NCBI GenBank assembly: GCA_964553615.1
Contig: CAZKMA010000004.1
Location: forward strand, 1-64,000
Source: DATKUC01 sp964553615
Lineage (GTDB): Bacteria; Spirochaetota; Spirochaetia; DSM-27196; DATKUC01
Reading direction: 5' to 3'
DNA length: 64,000 bases
Both the position numbers and the translations under genes were made by a program. The notes beneath the pieces are model-generated. The model saw nothing but the letters and a program-made list of their open reading frames with translations. It had not been told where the DNA came from and ran no database searches. The first letter of the stretch is position 1. Each line of letters begins with the position of its first letter. Positions 59,479-64,000 of this stretch are shown in pieces.

Positions 59479-61578
59479 TCAGTTCACCTTCAATCCGGAT
59501 AGATAGGTATCAATCTCCTGCTTCTTGCTGCTTTCCCGGCTCTTGAGGTTATCAACTCTTGTCGTAAGCTTCGATATCTGGTCTTCCTGAGAGCTCAATG
59601 TCGAAACATACCGGTTGTACAATCCGGAGGTCCGATCCAACGCCGCCATGTTCTCGCGTATCCGCTTCTGGTCGGTATAGATCTGCTGCAGCTGCCGCGA
59701 GGTCTCCGAAGATTCGCGCCGGATGGTTTCGAGCTCGCTCCGCAGAGTCATAAGCCGGGCAAGCGCCGTCTTGAGTTCCGTGCTCAACTCGGTTGAACGC
59801 GCATAGAATTCAAGCGTTCCCAGACCGGTCGAACTGAGCGCAACGGATTGTGACACTGTACGTTCTTCAGCAATGGTAAAAGTTCGGGAGGACGAAGGTT
59901 TGAGAGGAACGTCAAATCGGTAAAGGCTCCTGGTCTTCTCCGAAGCGGACGCGGGACTGGTCAGGATCCAGTTTGGATCCAGTGGATACTCGATGAGCAA
60001 TGTCCGTGGTGAATCTCCATCATATCGAATAGTATATTCCCGTTCGCGTTTCAGTTTCCGGGAGACAACCAGAACGCCGTTTCCGATCTTCGCCGAAACA
60101 AATAGATCCGGTGATGATTTCGCAGTTGAGCTCACTTCCGTCTTCAAGTCCACCGAGTAGCTCAGCAGCCTCTCCGCGCCGGGTGCAAGATTTTCAATCC
60201 GCGCGTCTCCGGCGTATTGACCGTCTTCAAACACGGTGATGGGACCGGCATTCAACTCGAGGCCGGTGGAGTTTGTGAGTTGAAGTCCGTTCAATGGATG
60301 TCTTGCATCCACTCGATCGTTGTAGATCGCGACGCGCCGTCCATCTATCTTCTCGTTGACTATGGGAACCATAGCGGACTCCCGACGCCTGATAGTCACC
60401 GGTTCACGAATGCTGTACTGGAAAAACGAACCCGCCTCCCCCGCAAGCGCCGCGGACTCCACGCCCTGATCCAGGGCGAGGTTTTTGGGCGCAGCTTCCG
60501 ATTCTCGAAACGCCTGCGCCCGCGAGGGTGCAGCAGATGGAGCAGGAGCGGATTTGGCGAGAGCCCCGGACCGGGACGAAAGGTCGCTCTCGTATGCCGG
60601 AGGAACGACGGCCTGGGACAGGCCGAGGGACACCTCGGGTCTCTTCAGATAGATGGGCGTATACAGATCCATGGTGAACGAAATGGGTTTTCCGGAAACC
60701 AGATTCAGCCGTACGTTACTCCAGTCCTGATCGGTCGTATTCTCAACCAGAGCCCACCCCTGCATGAAAAGACCGTTTTGATCAACGCTCAAGCGGTAGG
60801 AGGTCTTCCAGACAGGCGTCTCCTGGAGATAACCGATGACCAGGCGCCTGGATCCTGTCCCCGCGTACCGAACAACAATCTGTTTCTTGTCCTTGTTCCG
60901 GTTTGACGCAATTACGCCAAGGGCAAGCCGTATTTCCCGGTCTAACTCGGGGCGCAGAAATCGGATTGTGCGAATCTCGTTGAGCGACACGCTGCGGATT
61001 CCGGCCGCGGTATACAAATCGACAAACGGCTGCGTCTCCAGCCGCGTTCCCAGAGGCCGAGATTCGGCTCCGTCCGCTTGTGCAACAGTCCGCTCCTCAA
61101 CGCCGAGAATGACGCCGGTAATGGATTCGGATGCCACCACTTCGACCCTTTCTCCTCGCAGCTCTCCTAAGATCTGCTGTACGCCGGGGCTGCCTGACAG
61201 GTCCACCGCAAAGGCGGCAAGGGCCCGGGAGAGTGGATCCTGTGGCGCGTAGTTCATACCAAGTATGGTCCCGCCGTCCAGATCCCTGAGAACCATGCTC
61301 TTCAGAAGATCGTTCATATCCGCAACATTCACCCGAAACTGGAGAGCACCGCTTCCCTGAACCCGGCCCTCTCGTTGGAAATAGCCGACTCCGCTGGAGA
61401 ATAAACTGACAGAGCGAATAGGGACTTGATCAATTGAGATCGCATCCGGTACTGCCGATGGTTCTCCGGATCCGACTTCCTGAATTGCACCCTGGGCACA
61501 CAGTGGCAGAGCAAAGAAGAAGAGCAACAGTGCCACCGATGGAGCGGTCGAGCTAATCGATGACTTTTTCATGAACAT
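59479..61578 (-). CDS. Exported DUF4139-domain protein
   Basis: This 699-aa protein starts with a signal peptide (KKSSISSTAPSVALLLFFFALPLCAQG). The ATG at 61578 is used because AGGA is spaced for it; it lies inside the end of the MCP gene. The body has a beta-rich N-domain (VSLFSSGVGYFQREGRV), then the DUF4139 core (RLVIGYLQETPVWKTSYRLSV, LVENTTDQDWSNVRLNLVSG), and a C-terminal coiled coil (LRSELETIRRESSETSRQLQQIYTDQKRIREN). It is probably periplasmic; function unknown. The coiled coil at the end, rather than the start, is unlike many DUF4139 proteins. Confidence 0.75.
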   Translation of the reverse strand: MFMKKSSISSTAPSVALLLFFFALPLCAQGAIQEVGSGEPSAVPDAISIDQVPIRSVSLFSSGVGYFQREGRVQGSGALQFRVNVADMNDLLKSMVLRDLDGGTILGMNYAPQDPLSRALAAFAVDLSGSPGVQQILGELRGERVEVVASESITGVILGVEERTVAQADGAESRPLGTRLETQPFVDLYTAAGIRSVSLNEIRTIRFLRPELDREIRLALGVIASNRNKDKKQIVVRYAGTGSRRLVIGYLQETPVWKTSYRLSVDQNGLFMQGWALVENTTDQDWSNVRLNLVSGKPISFTMDLYTPIYLKRPEVSLGLSQAVVPPAYESDLSSRSGALAKSAPAPSAAPSRAQAFRESEAAPKNLALDQGVESAALAGEAGSFFQYSIREPVTIRRRESAMVPIVNEKIDGRRVAIYNDRVDARHPLNGLQLTNSTGLELNAGPITVFEDGQYAGDARIENLAPGAERLLSYSVDLKTEVSSTAKSSPDLFVSAKIGNGVLVVSRKLKREREYTIRYDGDSPRTLLIEYPLDPNWILTSPASASEKTRSLYRFDVPLKPSSSRTFTIAEERTVSQSVALSSTGLGTLEFYARSTELSTELKTALARLMTLRSELETIRRESSETSRQLQQIYTDQKRIRENMAALDRTSGLYNRYVSTLSSQEDQISKLTTRVDNLKSRESSKKQEIDTYLSGLKVN

Positions 61579-63178
61579 CATTATCCTGTGAACCAAGCAG
61601 ATCGGCAATACGTCTGCCAAGGCGTTCGTTTTCAGCCCGAACCGAGGCGAGACCCGCAAGAATGTCGCGCGCGGTATCTGTATGCTGCTGGAGTTCCTGA
61701 AGCTGGCGAACAGTGGACACAAGTCTTTCCGAGAGCAATCCGAACGTCTCCCGGTATTTTCCGAAGACACCTTGCTGCTGTCCTGCGGAATGTTCAATAT
61801 CCCGTGTTATTCCGACGAGCTGCCGACTGTTGTCCGTCATTGCCGTCAGCACCTCCAGATTCTGTTGCATTCCACTGCTCAGATCCTGAATGACCGGACG
61901 CGACAGCTCCGCGTGGTGATTCACTTCGAGCAGCGAATCGCCTGCCAGCCCGATCGTCTCCACCCCGCGGGATATGGCGGAGTTCATTCCGCGAATGAGT
62001 GTGGCAATTTCCTTCGTACGCGAGCTCGATTCATCCGAGAGCGCACGGACCTCATCCGCTACAACCGAGAACCCTCTGCCCGCAGCACCTGCGTGCGCGG
62101 CCTCTATGGATGCGTTCATTGCAAGGATGTTCGTCTGCGCACCAATTCGCTGAATGGTCTGATTAACCGAAGATAACCTGCGCTGATAGTCCTTGAGCTC
62201 GTCAATTACCCCCACCAGTGCGGCAACGTTCTCTCTGCCCTTTTCCGCCGACTCCGCAAGGACCATATTGGTTTCGCTTGCCGACTTCAGCCGTTCGCTC
62301 ATTGATCGGAGATCGGATGCAATTCGCTCCTCGGCATCCGATGATTTTCCAACAAGGTCGCTTTGCGTCTTCATGTGTCCAGCAATGAGTTGAACCGATT
62401 CGTCAAGATTGCCGAGCTCCTCCCGGCTTCCCGTAACAGCGTCGGCAAGGGCATGGTACCCTCCGGAGACCGAAGAAACACGGGCAGTGTAGGACTCGAC
62501 GATCTCGGAGATGCGGTCCAGATGCTCGCCGACCACCTGTTGGGCGCGATCCACCTGCACACGAGTCTCGTCAACGCGGTGAAGCGTGTCTCGCGCGGAT
62601 GCGAGAGCGCTCTCGCTCCGTCTCCCTTCGCTGATCGCTTTTCGCAGGAGCGAATCCTGAACGGTACTCAGAACGTAGATGATGGCGCCGGAAAAGAGAT
62701 AGACAACCGCGAAGAGTGGTATACGATGAATGAGATCCGGGTTTTTCGAAAGCACGATGGTCGGCAGGAGAAATACGAATGCGGCAACCGTCACAATAAC
62801 AGCAAACCGTGGAGTAATGAGTATGCCGGTGGGCATGAGCACGATAATGGTAAGACCGACAACGCTGATGAGCACCGTCGAGAGGGTCCCGCCGGACGAA
62901 TGACTTGCCCACGCGACCACATCGATAATGATGAGACACGCCGAGAAGAATACGGCGTTCCCCGTCCGTTCCATCCCCCCGCGCACAAGGATAAGACTGC
63001 CCAGGCAGGCAATTAGTGCCGCAGAAGCACCGATACCGGCAAATCGGTTGTGTACAAGGAAAAAGAAAACCGGCACCAGTGCAAGGAGCGCCGCGCCGAG
63101 CACTCCAATGAAGGCAAGGCTGATGCGTCGAATCCTGCTCTTGAGATACTCCTCCACCCCCATTTCCAGCCCTTCCAT
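61553..63178 (-). CDS. Methyl-accepting chemotaxis-like protein with polytopic membrane domain
   Basis: This 541-aa protein has six to seven helices in the first 180 residues (RISLAFIGVLGAALLALVPVF to FSGAIIYVLSTVQ) rather than a periplasmic sensor, and no HAMP. A long cytoplasmic coiled coil follows with the signalling tip RIGAQTNILAMNASIEAAHAGAAGRGFSVVADEVRALSDESS. It would feed CheA/CheW, which are not in this window. The multi-pass sensor suggests sensing within the membrane (energy state, lipid or quinone). GGGGGG precedes the ATG. Confidence 0.88.
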   Translation of the reverse strand: MEGLEMGVEEYLKSRIRRISLAFIGVLGAALLALVPVFFFLVHNRFAGIGASAALIACLGSLILVRGGMERTGNAVFFSACLIIIDVVAWASHSSGGTLSTVLISVVGLTIIVLMPTGILITPRFAVIVTVAAFVFLLPTIVLSKNPDLIHRIPLFAVVYLFSGAIIYVLSTVQDSLLRKAISEGRRSESALASARDTLHRVDETRVQVDRAQQVVGEHLDRISEIVESYTARVSSVSGGYHALADAVTGSREELGNLDESVQLIAGHMKTQSDLVGKSSDAEERIASDLRSMSERLKSASETNMVLAESAEKGRENVAALVGVIDELKDYQRRLSSVNQTIQRIGAQTNILAMNASIEAAHAGAAGRGFSVVADEVRALSDESSSRTKEIATLIRGMNSAISRGVETIGLAGDSLLEVNHHAELSRPVIQDLSSGMQQNLEVLTAMTDNSRQLVGITRDIEHSAGQQQGVFGKYRETFGLLSERLVSTVRQLQELQQHTDTARDILAGLASVRAENERLGRRIADLLGSQDNDVHEKVID

Positions 63179-63354
63179 GAGTCCCCCCGTATCGCTTCAG
63201 TTGCTCACAGTCTCGTTCGGATTCAGGCCGTTTTCAAGCCCTCCTTCCGTCTGCCGTGTGCTGCACCTTCTATTTATCGGCCAGGCGGAGTCCGAAGCGA
63301 ATACGCCTTCTGGGTTTTCAGGTTACACCGAAAGGATCCGGTCAACGCGGCGGT

Positions 63355-63454
63355 NNNNNNNNNNNNNNNNNNNNNNNNNNNNNNNNNNNNNNNNNNNNNN
63401 NNNNNNNNNNNNNNNNNNNNNNNNNNNNNNNNNNNNNNNNNNNNNNNNNNNNNN
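63355..63454. other. 100-N scaffold gap in a 300-base intergenic region
   Basis: The bases GCGGCGGT stand on both sides of the N run, so the joined contigs may overlap by eight bases. The rest of 63179-63478 holds no gene I can support. Confidence 0.95.
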
Positions 63455-63459
63455 GCGGC

Positions 63460-63487
63460 GGTTAGTCCGCTACAGAGGTTAGTCCGC
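63460..63487. repeat. 11-bp direct repeat GGTTAGTCCGC at the end of the DapA-family gene
   Basis: Two copies (63460-63470 and 63477-63487) repeat with a 17-base period; the second covers the gene's stop codon. Confidence 0.7.
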
Positions 63488-64000
63488 AAGCCCCGGTTGA
63501 AGCCCGAGCCGGCTGTTCCATTCCCGGGCCGTCCTGCGAAGCTGTTCAATGCCCAACCGGGCAGCGTAGTCAAAGTTCCGCACGTCCATGCGACGTGTGG
63601 CAAGACGAATCCCGATTCCCTCGAGCGACTGATGGTACTTGGCACTCATTGGATACATGACCCTCTCCGCAAGGGAAGCAACGCTGAGAAAATCCTGGAG
63701 CCTGGACGCTTCGGCAGGCTCACGTTCCCAGTTTTCACATAGCCAGACGTAGAGCTCGGGGTGGAAATTGGCCATTACACCGCTGAATCCGGCCGCTCCG
63801 GCCTGGAGAGAACCGAGCAGCGTTGCCGAGTTGGCATTAAACAGCTTCAACCCGCTTCGTTCGACCGCCCCTATCTTGTCCTGTATCTGCTCGAGATTGC
63901 AGCAGGTATCCTTGAGGAATCGGAACCTTTCCTGACCGGCTATCCATCGCAGAAGATCGGGTGTTAACAATCGCTTGTACGGGAAAGGGCACTCGTAGAA
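63479..64000 (-). CDS. DapA/NAL-family aldolase or lyase (5' end outside window)
   Basis: The frame runs off the right edge. About 174 C-terminal residues are visible: FYECPFPYKRLLTPDLLRWI, then the Schiff-base Lys in FRFLKDTCCNLEQIQDKI, and LFNANSATLLGSLQAGAAGFSGVMANFHPELYVWL. This is the C-terminal half of the dihydrodipicolinate synthase/N-acetylneuraminate lyase family. The Lys is followed by DTCCN rather than the usual DSSGD, so the substrate is probably not the lysine-pathway one. A sugar acid or 2-keto acid is likely. Confidence 0.88.
   Translation of the reverse strand, partial: FYECPFPYKRLLTPDLLRWIAGQERFRFLKDTCCNLEQIQDKIGAVERSGLKLFNANSATLLGSLQAGAAGFSGVMANFHPELYVWLCENWEREPAEASRLQDFLSVASLAERVMYPMSAKYHQSLEGIGIRLATRRMDVRNFDYAARLGIEQLRRTAREWNSRLGLQPGLAD

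Overview
The window looks like a draft or metagenome-assembled contig set from a Gram-negative-type bacterium of moderately high GC, most likely a free-living spirochaete. The support is inference from content: TolC/RND efflux, Na+-NQR, many SpoIIE-type phosphatases, HDOD and MCP signalling, a tandem TetR protein, DUF4139, and GntR/FCD-controlled acid-sugar catabolism. Two 100-N gaps (23767-23866, 63355-63454) show scaffolding. No tRNA, rRNA, CRISPR array or intact insertion sequence was seen.

Layout. 1-5954 (-): a secreted RHS/YD-repeat polymorphic-toxin-type protein whose C-terminal end lies outside the window. 6241-9491: an MDR oxidoreductase, a DUF4412-type exported protein, and a TetR regulator (without a normal start codon) with a flavodoxin/ferredoxin pair that may be one frameshifted gene. 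9574-15564 (-): a six-gene Na+-NQR operon with an Fe-S-bearing, RnfC-like NqrA, followed by a helical-bundle protein. 15720-19003: an ERG2/sigma-1-receptor-type sterol isomerase homologue converging on an operon of a RibA-like remnant, a lipid kinase and a 3-beta-hydroxysteroid-dehydrogenase-type SDR. 19528-23300 (-): a complete siaABCD aggregation/c-di-GMP module. 23433-23964: remnant of an FAD oxidoreductase cut by a gap.

24077-34196 is a four-carbon acid-sugar region: LarA-domain protein, OtnK-type kinase interrupted by one in-frame TGA, PdxA2-type dehydrogenase, an aminotransferase behind a leader with an Ala-run peptide and terminator, two GntR/FCD regulators, DhaL/DhaK, an RpiB-type isomerase and a GDSL hydrolase. 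The likely logic is acid sugars or tetruloses to phosphorylated intermediates and triose phosphate. 34343-41690: tandem-TetR regulator, TolC, MFP, RND pump and a PII-like protein. 41752-46766 (-): two paralogous membrane-anchored proteins flanking CstA, a 105-aa protein and an ArsA-type ATPase, plus a nitroreductase.

47282-54571: hemolysin-III/PAQR protein, Fe-S aldo/keto reductase, GH36 alpha-galactosidase, an EXPERA (TMEM97/EBP-type) protein with an HSD17B-like SDR, a small membrane protein and an aldehyde dehydrogenase. 54617-63178: signalling cluster (receiver-PP2C, STAS-zinc ribbon, receiver-HDOD, pseudo-receiver/PAS histidine kinase, DUF4139 protein, membrane MCP). 63479-64000 (-): partial DapA-family lyase.

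The most striking point is that one window carries bacterial relatives of both families of eukaryotic sterol delta8-delta7 isomerase (ERG2/sigma-1 and EBP/TMEM97), each next to a steroid-dehydrogenase-type SDR. This suggests an undescribed bacterial steroid or polycyclic-lipid processing function.
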